Assembly (NCBI GenBank): GCA_017506865.1
Contig: JAFCMP010000079.1
Coordinates: 496,001-560,000, forward strand
DNA: 64,000 bases
DNA from: Tribonema minus
Taxonomy: Eukaryota; Sar; Xanthophyceae; Tribonematales; Tribonemataceae
Direction: 5' to 3'
The position numbers were made by a program, and so were the translations under genes. The notes beneath the pieces are model-generated. The model saw only the letters and a list, made by a program, of their open reading frames with translations. It had not been told where the DNA came from and did not search any database. Numbering within the stretch: position 1 is the first letter of the stretch; every line of letters starts with the position of its first letter. Positions 21,801 to 33,034 of this stretch are shown piece after piece.

Positions 21801-24479
21801 CTAACCCTACTCCAAACCCTAACTCTGGCGTCACCAGCGCTCAATGCGCACCTGCACAGCATGGAATTCATCCAGCGCCGCGCCTCCACATTGTCCAGCC
21901 CCGACACGACAACGCTGAACTGGCTGTAGAACTCGCCGTCAAAGTCCTGTATCTTGGCGTGGTGCGCCGCCACCTTGCAGCCGGGGACGCGCTTCTCAAT
22001 GAATTCCGCCGCCACCACTGCCTGGCACGCAGCGCGCAGGGGGGCGGAGGTGGGGGGGCGGGGCGGTGGGAGGGGGGGGTGTCAGCAAATTTTAGGAAAG
22101 GGGTGTGAGGCACGCAGCTCTCCCCCCCTGCACTTACTGTACTGCAAAGTGGTGATTGACAGTTGAACATTTGTGCTGAGGGGCCAGCACATACAGTCCT
22201 GGCGCTTGACATGCGGCCCGGAGTCGCCATGAGTTGCGCTGCTCAATGGTCCATACATCAGTACATGGCGCATTACGCTTAGGGTTTAGGGTTAGCTAAC
22301 CCTAACCCTAACCCTGAAACATTACGTATCATCACACCTCAAAGCGCTCATGATGGGCGGATTGACCACCACGCACAATGCAGCACACGACGAGATACCG
22401 AGAGCTACACGCTGTTTCAGCTCCAGCTCAAGTGCGGCTTCCACCACTTCTGGGTGGCCCCCGAACACACCGCGCCACACGCGCAGCACGCGCAGCCACT
22501 CAACTCACACCTTTAATAAATTATGACTAAATCTGACAATAATATCAAGAACTTAGTAAATCAACCTTATAAATATGGTTTTTCAACCTTGGGGCGCCCG
22601 ACGTCCTTCATGCGGAACAGGAACTGGCGGTTGAGGTTGGACAGGTCGATGGTGTCGACGTCGATGACGGTGATGTCGCGGCAGCCGCTCAGCGCCAGGT
22701 CCTTGAGCAGCTCGCAGCCGAGACCGCCCGCGCCAATCACCAGGATCTTGCAGTCCTCGCCCATCAGCGCGTCCTTCGTCTGCAGCGGCATGCGCGCGCG
22801 GGGCCAGCGCGGGGCCAGCAATGCTCAGGTTTAGGGTTTGAGGTTGTGCTGCGCACCTAGGGTTAGGGTTAGGGCGTGCTGCGCAGTACTTCCGATGACG
22901 AGAATTCTGCAGTCCTCGCCCATCAGCGCGTCCTTCGTCTGCAGCGGTGCGCGAGCGCGCAACGCTCAGGTTTAGCGTAAATACATACATACCGTTGCCA
23001 CCAAGTGTGTCGGGCTCAAACTGCGCCCACGGACCTCTGCACCGCACAACAACCCAGGGGCTTCGTACCCACAGTCTTGTGATGCCCAGACCTGCCACCG
23101 CTGCGGCGCAGGCGGCGCGCACCGGCGGCTGCGCGCCCATGCCTTCGCCGCGCTCACGCCGATGACCCCTCCCCCCCCCCCCCCCCCCCCCCCCAGCGGC
23201 TCGCATCGCTCAGCCACAAGCGCATACATGCTCATGCCTGTACCCAAATCCATATTCACACCCATACCACAAGAAAATAACACCATACCCAGACCCTCAT
23301 CCATACCCATTAGGTATACCCTACCCACGGGCACCTGTACGCATACCCTACCCACACGGGCACTCGCCTCTTCGCCTGGCTCGACCCGCAAATAGAACCA
23401 CATACTCAGACCACATCTATGCCCATACAGATGGGCATCTGTACGCATATCCTAGCCACGCACGCGCACTCGCCTCTTCGCCCGGCTCGAACTCCCCAAT
23501 GGGCAGCGCAACCGTTTCCGCGCCATACTTATACCCTACCCATACCCTACCCACGCACGCGCACTCGCCTCTTCGCCTGGCTCGAACTCCCCGATGGGCA
23601 GCGCGCCCGTCTCCGCGCCGAACGGCGACGAGCGCAGCAGCAGCCTGTCCATGTCCTCCCAGCGCTCGCCGCCACTGCCGCCGTCGCCGCCGTCGTCGCC
23701 GTCCGCAGGCGCGCCATTGTGCGCGCCGCCGATGTCGCCGTTGCCGCTGGCGGCGGCCTGCAAGGATGATGTGCGGTGCGTGACCATCACAACTGTAGGT
23801 GTGGGCTGTTGCCCGCAGCGCTCGGGAGTGCTACGGGCAGGGCACTTGATGGAGACAATGACCGCGGAGTTGCGCCGTGCGTGCTGGTGCCGTTGGGGCG
23901 TCGCAGCCTAACCCAAACTTTGATCTCAGGATGCAGCTCTCAAGGTGCCACCAATCACATTGCTGCCGCCGGCGTTAGCGCAGGTGCACGCGAACAGGTG
24001 CGACCCACGACGGCGGTCGACATTCGCTGTACGCTTCAGCAGCACGTGCCGAATTGCTTACCACTTTTGACGACACAGGTAACCGATACTGTACAGTTGC
24101 GGCAAATCACAAAGTTTCACGCATCGCTCCCGTGATGTACTGCTGCCGAACACGTACCCCGAGCGGCACTGCCCGCCGGCGACGCTCAGCACGCAGCGCT
24201 GTCACAGCGCTCAACACCAGGGCATCAGTGCTCACATGATGTGACAGCAACGCTCAGCATCAGGGCATCAGTGCTCAGCGCAGCGTCACAGCGCTCAGCA
24301 CCAGGGCAGCAGCGATCACCAACGGCATCAGCGATGCAGGCGGCGCTGACACGCACCTGCGCTGCTGCCGCCGCCTCTGCTGCCGCAGGCGCACTGGCCG
24401 CACAGTCTTTGGGCATCACCGCGGCGGCGGCGCAGGCGCCCTCGGGTGACAGCGGAACCTCATCCATTTTCCTCTTCAT
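18824..24479 (-). CDS. UBA3: NEDD8-activating enzyme E1 catalytic subunit UBA3
   Basis: UBA3 with APPBP1/NAE1 adenylates NEDD8 and passes it to UBC12, activating cullin-RING ligases. Eight minus-strand exons (24479-24357, 23757-23569, 22779-22588, 22021-21852, 21280-21037, 20258-20127, 19580-19266, 18967-18824) join in phase to 502 residues. Key features are all present: the nucleotide-binding loop [49 protein letters not shown], the catalytic cysteine in [16 protein letters not shown], zinc ligand pairs CFEC and [23 protein letters not shown], and a C-terminal ubiquitin-fold domain ending in GAVIKFS. The N terminus [14 protein letters not shown] is a poorly conserved, Ala-rich addition. Intron 2 uses a GC donor (GAG|gcgagt), which keeps phase. 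Introns carry several decayed copies of exon edges and telomere-like arrays. The gene spans 5.7 kb, mostly intron. Confidence 0.95.
19876..20130 (-). repeat. Duplicated donor end of UBA3 exon 6
   Basis: The last 60 or so bases of exon 6 with its donor (20127 and upward) recur at about 19984-20050, roughly 139 bp downstream in the direction of transcription. The neighbouring text, GCGCGAGTSGCGGCGAAA followed by GAGTTCACRAG units, is also repeated at 19876 and 20045. The copy keeps the donor-like AAG|gtgcag. Confidence 0.85.
20380..20936 (-). repeat. Tandem repeat array in UBA3 intron 5 including a copy of the exon 5 end
   Basis: Three units of about 145-150 bp start near 20388, 20532 and 20682, with shared blocks such as ACCATCASCRGAGCRGGTG and CAAAACACACAA. 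They continue into a copy of the exon 5 donor region at 20883-20936: RC of CTGCAGTGGCCGCAG followed by a gt. The true exon 5 end lies at 21037, 125 bp away. Unit edges carry CAACTTCAACTTCAA. Confidence 0.85.
21607..21832. repeat. CCCTAA array grading into degenerate telomere-like sequence
   Basis: Three perfect CCCTAA units (21607-21626) are followed, after a break, by degenerate text with ACCCT and CCCTAA words up to about 21832. It lies in UBA3 intron 4, next to exon 4. Confidence 0.7.
22278..22315. repeat. Head-to-head telomere-like palindrome in UBA3 intron 3
   Basis: TTAGGGTTTAGGGTTAG is followed directly by CTAACCCTAACCCTAACCCT, an inverted junction without spacer. Single-direction TTAGGG units also occur at about 22829-22876 in UBA3 intron 2. 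Confidence 0.85.
22893..22945 (-). repeat. Decayed copy of the UBA3 exon 3 acceptor and start
   Basis: On the minus strand the acceptor gctgcag followed by codons for [10 protein letters not shown](R)ILVIG is repeated 160 bp upstream of the real exon 3 (start 22779). The copy then runs into telomere-like sequence instead of the rest of the exon. Confidence 0.9.
23346..23640 (-). repeat. Three tandem copies of the UBA3 exon 2 donor end
   Basis: Copies of the exon 2 end (codons for FEPGEE followed by the GC donor gcgagt) occur near 23362 and 23468; the real one is at 23568. Spacing is about 95-106 bp. Copy two retains GEFEPG-like coding and also ALPIGEF; copy one is shorter. The GC donor word is kept in all three. 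Between copies the text is rich in CATACCC. Confidence 0.85.
24190..24315. repeat. Short CAGCGCTCA tandem repeats in UBA3 intron 1
   Basis: Units such as TCACAGCGCTCARCACCAGGGCA repeat about four times in UBA3 intron 1. The palindromic core CAGCGCTCA also appears between the telomere-like units of UBA1 intron 6. Confidence 0.7.
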
Positions 24480-24592
24480 GAAGTGAAGTTAGTGCGGCAG
24501 CGCGCCTCAACCAGGGTTCGTGTGCCACCCAGCGGAGGCACTCGAAACCCCAGCGGCAGCTGAGAGCACGACCTGGAGCGCAGAACTAGCGA

Positions 24593-24647
24593 GCAGCAGC
24601 AGCAGCAGCAGCAGCAGGAGCGGTGTGAGCAGCGGCGGCAGCGGCGG

Positions 24648-24678
<31 letters not shown>

Positions 24679-24681
24679 CGG
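24593..24681. repeat. AGC/AGCGGC trinucleotide repeat
   Basis: Interrupted runs of AGC and GGC triplets lie upstream of the UBA3 start codon on its minus-strand promoter side. The open frame across it encodes only low-complexity Ser. Confidence 0.85.
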
Positions 24682-25125
24682 CGTTGCGAAGACTGGCACC
24701 GGGCCATGAGGCGTGAGCAGTGTCCAAATGCCAACACTGGTGACGTGCTACAGTTGCACTTCAAAGGCATCTGTGGCGCGTCGCCAGGTCAAGATAATCA
24801 AGGGGAGGCGGGTGTGGCAGGGCCTGGGCACGGCTGCACCATGAGCGGAGCACCAGATGTAGCGACAGGGATAGGGTAGGTAGGTACCTACTCAGGCTGC
24901 AGCACGATCAGAAGATGCGGCGGAAGCAGAGGAGCACTGCGGCGGGCGTGTTGAAGAGCTCGGTCGGTGCTATACACCACAGCCAGAGATGGGCGCTGAG
25001 CAGTGACTCTTCAAAGGTGAAGTAGGCAGCGCATATATAGTCACGTTCAAGCTCCCAATGCTCGCGGGGGGACATGAACTCTACATGCCCTCAACATGCA
25101 GGTCGGATAGTGTGGCAATGTGTTT

Positions 25126-25413
25126 TCAGTGGGGGAAGTTCGTGCGCAGGGTTCTCGCTTTGTAAACCGCTTTCGCACGGAGCAAAAATATTGATGGGTC
25201 TTTTGCTGCCTTCTCGCTTCCCGTGGGGGCAGCATGGGAAAGGGGCAGCAGCGGCGGTTCCGGCACCCCAATCCGTGCCTGAATGCTGGTGGTGATTGTC
25301 AGTAGAGCACCATGATCATCCACATCGTCAGGTGTGACTGGTAGTAACCCCCTCCAATATTGAACAGACCATGCTAGGTTGTTGATTGACTCGAAAGCAG
25401 ACGCTGTGAGCAT
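25126..25413 (-). CDS. Hypothetical 95-residue open frame
   Basis: An ATG-initiated frame encodes residues with a balanced, protein-like composition (FESINNLAWSVQYWRGLLPV, TPDDVDDHGALLTITTSIQ) quite unlike the Arg/Ala shadows around it. I do not recognise the family. It has no signal peptide or clear membrane helix. It could be an exon of a longer gene, a decayed gene or chance. Confidence 0.2.
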   Translation of the reverse strand: MLTASAFESINNLAWSVQYWRGLLPVTPDDVDDHGALLTITTSIQARIGVPEPPLLPLSHAAPTGSEKAAKDPSIFLLRAKAVYKARTLRTNFPH

Positions 25414-26488
25414 TACTACGGCCGATTACGCGGGAAACATAGGCCGACCTCTGCAGGATGAGGCTGCGTGAGCATGTGATGTAGCCGCTGTGTGGAAAAA
25501 AAGGACCAAAGTGAACATGTTGTGATCTCATGGCTTGGCACAGCTAAGGACGCAGACTACGCTCACCTTGCGTGTGTTGAGCAGAGGGTGCTCAGAACGG
25601 CCGAGAGCGTTGGCTGCGTCTGCACCTGGTCCTGCTTACTCCGCCCGCCGTGCAGCTCCTGGTCAAGGCCTGCACAAGACGATGAGATCCTGTGATCCGG
25701 ACACTCGGTCTCGAGTCACAGCCAAAAACAAAATGATCCAAAGAAACGAAACTTCAAGTGCAAGTTGGAACTTGAACTTCAGTCCTCAATCAAATGGCCT
25801 CTGCATATCATCTCAGTGAGTTTTGTTCATGTGAAGCACCTTGCATGCAGCAATTAACCCTCCGTTTGCAAGGCAGAGTGAGTGTACATCAGACAAGAGG
25901 TGCTTGGCAGCGAAGGATACCATGTCATGCGAGCTCACGAACCAATGCACACGAATTCGAAGTTGGGCACGGGATTCAAAGGCAAGCCCGCCCAGAGTGC
26001 TGCCATCGGATCAGACACACAGTCAAAGCACAGAGAGACGCCGCTTTGCATCGAACACATATGAATTGGTGAATCATACATACATTGTGACACTATGTAT
26101 GGCAGACACAGGAGGATGCGCCACAAAGGCAGCTCAGGAAGATGCCCATGGGTGTACGGCTGCACATTCTCTACCTGGCACCGTGGGCTCGGCCGTGAGA
26201 CACGTCACTCTATCTATATCTATGAGGTTTCCTATACTGTAACCCAACCGCCCGTCGGGGGCGGCTCACACACGCCCGCTGCAAAATGGCACACCACAAA
26301 CCATCATCAAACACTGACTGGGAGAGGGGGGGAAGGGGAGTCTAGAGCCCCCCGCGCCCCTTGTGCAAGGCCAACAAGCAGAGAGGAGGACCCCTAGCTG
26401 GCCACTGGGCGAGGGCACTGCGGAATGACTATGGCAAGCCCTCGCGCACACACGCGTACGCACACGCTGCCACGGAGCATAATCATCA

Positions 26489-28489
26489 TCACTCCCCGTC
26501 GCTGCTCTCGTCGCGCAGGTCCGCGGCGTCGGAGTCGTGGCAGCGCACGGGCGACGTCGGCAGCGGCGCCGGCGCGCACGCCGAGCGCTGATGCAGCAGC
26601 GACGGCAGCGTCGCGGCCTCTGACGGCACGGGCGCCGCGACGCGCTGGGCATAGGCGCGAACGGCGGGGTGCTGCAGCAGCAGCGCGCGCAGGCCGCAGA
26701 GGCGCGGGAACGCGGCGACGATGGAGGGTGGTATGCCCTCCAGCAGCCCCGCCGTGAGCCAGGTGACAAGCTGCGAGGCCATCAGGTCGGCAACCGTGAG
26801 CTGCGCGCGGAGGGGGGGGGGGGGGGGGTGAGCGGGTTGCTGTATGAGCGTTGCTGCTGCGCAGATGAACGCAGTACGCCCGTGTGCTCGTTGCGATCGA
26901 GACGAAATATACGGTGGTGTTGATTGTGTGAGTGACCAGAAACAACCCGTCATGGGCGGTGGGCACCATGGCAGCTATACCGCCGCAGTGGCGCGTGAGT
27001 ACGCGTAAAGCAGTGTGTTGCGTGATGAACGCGGGGAAACACTGCGCAGTGTGCATAGCACAGGCGTGCCGCCACTTGCAAGGAGAAAGGCACCATACAA
27101 GGCAGTGTCAGAGCAGGGGGGAGGTCGCCCAGGTCACAAAAGCGAAACGCGATTTGCCATGCGGGCACGCACGGGTCACAGGTGTAGTGACAAAGTGGCA
27201 AAGTACGTAGGACTCAGCGCCCTGAACAGACAGTGGAAGGTGCGCACGAAGCGCACAAAGAATCACGTCACAAGACAGGAGCAAGCGGCACGCTTAAGCT
27301 GCTGAGCTGAAGAGGTGCAGGAGAAAACGCATACATCGCTAGACTCTGCTACTGCCAATGGTGTTGCGCACTCACCCCAGAGCCGACAAAATAGCCCGTG
27401 TTGTTTGCTGTGAGCTTGGCTTCCAAGAAATGCAGCCACTTGGGCAAGCCGTTGGCCGCCAACGCTTGGCGCATGGAGACCTTGACAGCGTGATCGCGTT
27501 CTCGATTCGAGGGCGCCAGTAGAGAATAAACGTCTTGGACAGCATCCATGACCTGTGTGGATGCAACGACGTAGCCGCCGCAGTGTGCGTCAGTGTTACA
27601 GCGGTCCTAGCTCACAGGTGCTTGTCGTTCATAGAGACAGGTCTCCAGTCCGCGCCAAACTGTTGGTGTGTACATAGCACACCAGAAATTGAGCAGGTGA
27701 AGCTACATCACTGCCAGCAAAACAGTGTGCAACATGCTGCGTCGTTGTGCATTCATTAGCAAACGTTCTTCAATAAGCCAACGTGCTTTGGAAATCTGAT
27801 GGTTGCTCGGCAGGTGCACCCACCTCGTCGCACCGGCCCGCCAGCAAGGGGTCCTTAGGGTAGATTTGGCCCTTGCCAAGCCTGCCTATGTAGCGAAGAA
27901 TGGTGTTGCTCTGTGCAAGAGTGTACTGGTAATCCGAGTGTCGAATTTCCAGGACGGGCAGTTGGCCGAATGGTAACGCCGTCCTGCAGTGGGGCGGGAA
28001 GAGTAAAAGTTACGCTTCAAGAAAAGTGAATAAAATTTGCTGAACCATCAAGTCCGCAGCTGACCCATTCATGTATGCCACCAGACCATCAACAGCAACT
28101 GGCTTCAACTTAGCAGAGGCTGATCATTTGGCAATATTCAAAATTGTCCATGCATCAGATCCATTGCGAAACTACAGCTGAGCTTATGCACCTGGAGATC
28201 ACCAGCACATGCCATACAAGACATCAACAGCGCGCCAACAAGGTGAGACCAGGCGACTCAAAAGCACTCACTGGATCGCCAGAAACTCCTGAGCCGACAG
28301 TGTCTTGTACTCGTAGTCCAGGCCCGCTATCTCCAGAGCGATGCGCAGCGGTTCCGCCCTGGCAGCCCACGGCAGGTCCAGATAGTACAGCGTGAGGTGC
28401 TGCTGCTGCTCCTGTTGCTGGAAACCATCGTCAACCACCACATGCTGCGCATGCCGCCTCCTCTTCAACAGCTGAGTATTAGTCGCCAT
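26489..28489 (-). CDS. Glutathione S-transferase (sigma-like, cytosolic)
   Basis: Four minus-strand exons (28489-28272, 27983-27824, 27552-27376, 26800-26489) join in phase to 288 residues. The thioredoxin-fold N-domain is clear: LTLYYLDLPWAARAEPLRIAL, with the early Tyr expected to activate glutathione, then PFGQLPVLEI with the cis-Pro and QSNTILRYIGR, which contacts the gamma-glutamyl group. The all-helical C-domain follows (GRCDEVMDAVQDVYSLL, LPKWLHFLEAKL, TVADLMASQLV, FPRLCGLRALLLQHPAVRAYAQR). An acidic tail of about 45 residues ending DESSDGE is extra. N-terminal residues MATNTQLLKRRRHAQH before the domain are also additional. A C-rich tract precedes the exon 4 acceptor. The promoter and first eight codons lie in a segment duplicated 3.9 kb away. 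Confidence 0.92.
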
Positions 28490-29122
28490 CTCACAGCAGT
28501 GGCGCGGTCCACCCTCCCCTCTGGCCACCATGTCAATGGTGTTGGTCAGTACTGGTGGTTGCTGCAAGGCTGAGGGGAAAGCAAGGCGGTCGGTCTCGCA
28601 TTTCTCGCTGGTGCAAGCCTGTGCGAAGGTCAAAGTTTGTTCCAATGGTCGTTGAACGCAGTTTGGCAGCGGGGCAACTTCTAAAAAAAGAAGCAGCGGG
28701 GTAACCTAGAAGGGGAGCGATTCCTCTGATGAGGAAACTCGAAAGGCCGATGACTGCGGGGGGGGGGTGCTCGCTTAAATGCATGATATCTTGGTCGCTG
28801 CCTGAAGGTCTTCGTTCAACAAGAAGGTGAACATTATTTACCTTGATGCGAGGTCTGACTTCATTCAGCCCTTTAATACTTTGATGCAAAAGCAACTGAT
28901 GTGAGGTCTGACTTCATCAGCTGATGGTCAGAATCTGGGGACATACTGTAGTATGACACAGGCTTCAAGGTAAGCAGTTCAGGACATCAGTAGAGGCATT
29001 TATCTCAGAAACGAACGGAAAGGCAGGTAGGCTGCCTCTTACAAACAGGGGCCCACGGGAGATACATAGCCTCAACTGAGCGTGATACATGGGTATTACC
29101 ACTTTTCAGATGTGTTCATGTT
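28464..29122 (-). repeat. Segmental duplication, copy 1 (GST promoter and first codons)
   Basis: About 659 bp, roughly 97% identical by eye to 32377-33034 in the same orientation. It holds the GST upstream region and codons 1-8. Differences are a dozen substitutions and one- or two-base indels. It starts at TTCAACAGCTGAGTATTAG and fades out after CACTTTTCAGAT. No terminal TG..CA or target duplication is evident. Confidence 0.9.
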
Positions 29123-30717
29123 CATGTAGCGTGTTACCCTCTGCGCAAAGTCAGAATTGACTTAAAGGAGTTTACATCAACAAAGCAGGTGGGGAACTGC
29201 CGCAGAACACAACTGTCAAGATTCTGCTCAGTTCCGACACACAGCTAGAAATCAAATTTGAGTTTGTCATCAATGGTGTTTGTTGATGCCTGCATGCAGC
29301 GGCGTTGCGTGCGGTCATGCAAGCGTGACTGCTGCCAAGAGTTCGACTGTGTGTTTGTCATCAATTGGGTCTGTTGATGCATGCGTGCGGTAGCATGGGG
29401 TGGTCATGCAGGCGTGGCTGATCTGAAGTGTAATGACACGACGGCTGAACGGACAGAGCATAAGCAAAGTAAACTGCACAAAAACTTGAGCAAAACGAAA
29501 CTGTCACTATTGTCATATGCTTTGCAGTGATGCCCTCCTTCCTCTACTCCAATGTGCTGCTTGAACTTGAAGCAGAAGTCTCGACGGTGATGTAGAGTAG
29601 AAGAAGCGTACAGAACATGAACTGTCGACAGTTCCCTGGAAGTGCAGATGCAACCCTGTACCCCATAGTAGTCATAACGTAATACCATGAGGGGGAGGGG
29701 CAGGCGGCCACATGGTATGAATGATATACATGGGCTGCAGTGAAATGCTGTGATGTTGCCAGTATGAATCGACTTCGAGTGGTATCACATACAGCTGCCT
29801 GCACCTCTCAACCAAAACTTGCGCTGGCTGAGCTGCTACATATGTCATGATTGCTACACAGGGACTGCAATGAAAATGCAGTGGTACCGGGTGTCGGGTT
29901 CAAGTGGAATCACCGTGACAGTAAGGATTTGAGCATCTGTCCTGTGAGAAACCAACCAGTCGCCTGACCTTCATATGGCATGTCGTGCTGGATGGTGGTC
30001 GTGGCAGTGTCTTGTCGTTGCAGGGCATGGGACATGATGTATTTCCGTCGCGGTTGGATCACTTCTTCCTGTTGATGCTCATGAGAACACGCGAAGGCGC
30101 ACCTCCACCTCCATCCGGGGCTGCACGCGTGCCAGGGATGACTTTGCCTGGAGCAATGCAGTGCGATAATATCATCAGTAGGAGATGATACTTGAAGTCC
30201 TATTTCAGCGTCTCCGTGACAACGCGCACAGCGGCAGTCATGTAATAGCTGTGTAGGTCTACAGCGGCAGTCATGTGACAGTTGTCAAGCATAGCCTTGA
30301 AGTGGCATGTGTACATGACAGGTTGCGCATGGCCCTGTCTGTTGAGCAGTGCAAGCAATTGGAAAATAAGAAACAGTTACTGCCGGTGTTAGTTACCTGG
30401 AGTACTTTTCTTCGGCGTGGAGGGGCTGGTGGTGACACCGCTGGAACATTGCAAGTCCCAGTCGGCATGCGCCAACGTCACGTGGAAAGCCTTCGAACGG
30501 GGCATCAATGCAGGCGTCTTCAGTGCAGAGAGGCTGGTCCCTTCAAATGCCCATCTTAGAAAAAGTCGGTGTTGGCCGGGATGTCGTTGTTGAAGCTGTG
30601 ATGTAGCAGACAGCAGCGTGCGAACTGCATCAGCTGAATGGCACAAAGAATTCGACTAGCTGACATGCTAGCGAGAAGTATAGTCTACATGCTTCAAAGT
30701 ATTCACTGATGTAGTGC
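28490..30717. other. GST upstream region and gene-poor stretch
   Basis: Beyond the duplicated GST promoter (to 29122) I see no gene. Repeated phrases such as TTGAGTTTGTCATCAATGG and GTGTTTGTCATCAATTGG (29260, 29350) with nearby GTTGATGC form a small two-copy repeat of about 90 bp. A TTGAACTTGAAG motif lies near 29571. A plus frame at 30275-30559 has no recognisable domain. Confidence 0.35.
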
Positions 30718-31964
30718 ATGAGGCGCAGCAGCCAAATGCGAGGAGCGAAACGAGAGACGATGGCCCTGCAAGATGCGGAGGCAGCAGCTGCGCTTCTGGC
30801 CCAGCCAGCGCAGGCTGCAGCGGACGGCCTCCCACTTTCCGAGAGCAGGTGGTGGTGGAGAGGAATGCTTGTTCCCCTCTTGGCCGCCATCACCAGTCTG
30901 GATGCAGAAAAATTTGTGCGGGCGCAGGAGGCGCGCTGGGGGCGACAAACAGTTACTTATGGAAACAAATCAAAAGATCGTAGAGTTCTATGTGACAAGG
31001 TGTGCTTGGCCAATCTGCTAATCATAAGAATAAATACTTCGAAGTACTTGTATATATAAACAACACTGTATAAGATCATTGACGCCGTCGCTGGCGGCGG
31101 CCGTGCGCACAATGCACCGCCTGTGCCCTCACGATGTGTGGGCGCGGGAGGCCGAATGGGGCACCAATGTGACTCGAAAACTTCATTGGCAAACCGCTAC
31201 ATGTTGGCGGCATCTGCGCCCTGTTGGTCCCTGTTCGGACTGTTTGCGACCGAGTGCTGGAAGAGAGGCGTGCGCCAGCGCCGGGAAACCTGCCATTCAT
31301 CACAGCCCCAAAGAAGGCCCACCAGACCGCGGTCCATGGCAGAGCAATGCGCGCCGGTGCCAGCGAGCTGCCCGCGACGCGCACTGAAGTCACGGTGTAT
31401 GACGATATACCAGAGCAGTACGTGCAGCTCTTCATGGAGGGTGTCAACAACGGCCTTAACACATACAGCGTCGCCCTACAAGCGGCCAGATAGCAGTCAC
31501 TATGGCACCAGCAGCATGACACCATGCCAGCAGCACAGGTGGGCGGACCCCTTGTGCAGCTGGTCGACGTGCAGCTGGTCGACGCAGCCAATGGCGATTC
31601 GGTCAAGACTTTTCTGAATCGGAACTTCCTCAACAAAGAGATCCAGCCCATGTCCACCCGCACTTTGCACATGCGCGCGCGAAAGCTTGGCATGGCATCA
31701 AAGCTGCGGGCAGAGTACTGTCGCATTGAGCAACGGAACGGCTTGGTCAAGCGGCAGCGGCTCAACAATGGCGCATTTGCCAACCCAGCAGCAGGTCCGC
31801 TCAGTGACGAGCGGCTACAGCCGGCGCTGCTGCTACCGGCAGTGGCGGCGGCGGAGCGATCAGCCTGGCGCAGCAGGCTGCGGAGGGCAGCCGCCATCAC
31901 CGCAGCGGCGCTGCACATGCAGCCACTTCGTCGGAGCTGCGTGTTCGTCATTTCACAGCACTAG
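30718..31964 (+). pseudogene. Unidentified open frame with an in-frame stop and a frame change
   Basis: Protein-like text runs through this stretch on the plus strand: LPLSESRWWWRGMLVPLLAA and LDAEKFVRAQEARWG (30718-31000), LAAAVRTMHRLCPHDVWARE (from 31084), then, one frame over after about 31170, LPFITAPKKAHQTAVHG and TEVTVYDDIPEQYVQLFMEG. A TAG at 31491-31493 interrupts the frame, which resumes as LVQLVDVQLVDAANGDSVKTF and EIQPMSTRTLHMRARKLGM to 31964. I do not recognise the family. Short introns could explain some breaks (for example an acceptor before 31543), but no consistent phase model emerged, so a decayed gene or captured element is more likely. A longer minus-strand frame opposite it (31076-31951) is Ser/Arg-rich and probably a shadow. 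Confidence 0.35.
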
Positions 31965-32255
31965 TGGCGTGAGGTTCAAATTGCGAGAAACAGGACCTGA
32001 TTTCACAACAGCATCCACAGGTGTGAGCCTTCAAATGGACTTCTGCTGACTCGTGCATGTATAATCATTGAATGCATCGCATTAAAATAGATCATGCAGC
32101 AAATCCTCCACGCAGCTTCGGATACCATGTTGCATGTGGGCTATAAGTTATAACTTCAACTCAATTGAGAAACAAGAAAGTTCATGTTCATGTCCAGGTT
32201 ATAGTTGGAAAAAAAGCTTTCCGTGCATCATCTTCAACAACTTCAACAGCAGTGT

Positions 32256-32402
32256 TCATCTCATAAACTTCAACACTGGCGCCTTTCCACCCTTCGACAT
32301 CATGTTGAATACGGCAGCGAACGCTGGCAAGGGCAAACATACTTGGGCCACAGCGATTTGATACCAAGTCCCCATTTTCAACAGCTGAGTATTAGTCGCC
32401 AT
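32256..32402 (-). CDS. Chimeric 48-residue frame on the duplicated GST start codon
   Basis: In duplication copy 2 the GST start codon and MATNTQLL survive. After the breakpoint (32377) the frame continues into unrelated sequence (KMGTWYQIAVAQVCLPL and MMSKGGKAPVLKFMR) to a stop. Because the GST upstream region is present, the frame might be transcribed. There is no evidence that it has a function. Confidence 0.25.
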   Translation of the reverse strand: MATNTQLLKMGTWYQIAVAQVCLPLPAFAAVFNMMSKGGKAPVLKFMR

Positions 32403-33034
32403 CTCACAGCAGTGGCGCAGTCCACCCTCCCCTCTGGCCACCATGTCAATGGTATTGGTCAGTACTGGTGGTTGCTGCCAGGCTGAGGGGGAAAGCAAGG
32501 CGGTCGGTCTCGCATTTCTCGCTGGTGCAAGCCTGTGCGAAGGTCAAAGTTTGTTCCAATGGTCGTTGAAGCAGTTTGGCAGCGGGGCAATTTCTATAAA
32601 AAAAAGCAGCGGGGTAACCTAGAAGGGGAGCGGTTCCTCTGATGAGGAAACTCGAAAGGCCGATGACTGCGGGGGGGGGGTGCTCGCTTAAATGCATGAT
32701 ATCTTGGTCGCTGCCTGAAGGTCTTCGTTAAACAAGAAGGTGAACATTATTTACCTTGATGCGAGGTCTGGTTTCATTCAGCCCTTAAATACTTTGATGC
32801 AAAAGCAACTGATATGAGGTCTGACTTCATCAGCTGATGGTCAGAATCTGGGGACATACTGTAGTATGACACAGGCTTCAAGGTAAGCAGTTCAGGACAT
32901 CAGTAGAGGCATTTATCTCAGAAACAAACGGAAAGGCAGGTAGGCTGCCTCTTACAAACAGGGGCCCACGGGAGATACATAGCCTCAACTGAGCGTGATA
33001 CATGGGTATTACCACTTTTCAGATATGTTCATAT
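32377..33034 (-). repeat. Segmental duplication, copy 2
   Basis: Second copy of the GST upstream segment, direct orientation, starting TTCAACAGCTGAGTATTAG and ending near TTCAGATATGTTCAT. The 3.25 kb between copies has no gag or pol-like frame, so a simple LTR element is not supported. Confidence 0.9.

Larger units (their letters stand above)
24480..26488. other. UBA3 to GST spacer, no confident gene
   Basis: About 2 kb separate the UBA3 start and the GST stop, both on the minus strand. It includes an AGC trinucleotide repeat (24593-24681) that would read as poly-Ser or poly-Ala, and TTGAAGT-like motifs at 25749-25783. A minus-strand frame at 25126-25413 is listed separately. No RNA gene recognised. 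Confidence 0.4.

Noticed and set aside
31076..31951. 291-residue minus-strand open frame
   Set aside because: It is Ser/Arg/Cys-rich without a domain and lies opposite plus-strand segments of more natural composition, so it is probably a shadow.
28464..33034. The two 659 bp direct repeats as LTRs of a retrotransposon
   Set aside because: The 3.25 kb between them shows no gag, protease, reverse transcriptase or integrase motif. The repeat ends lack TG..CA and I see no target-site duplication. One repeat is simply the GST promoter.
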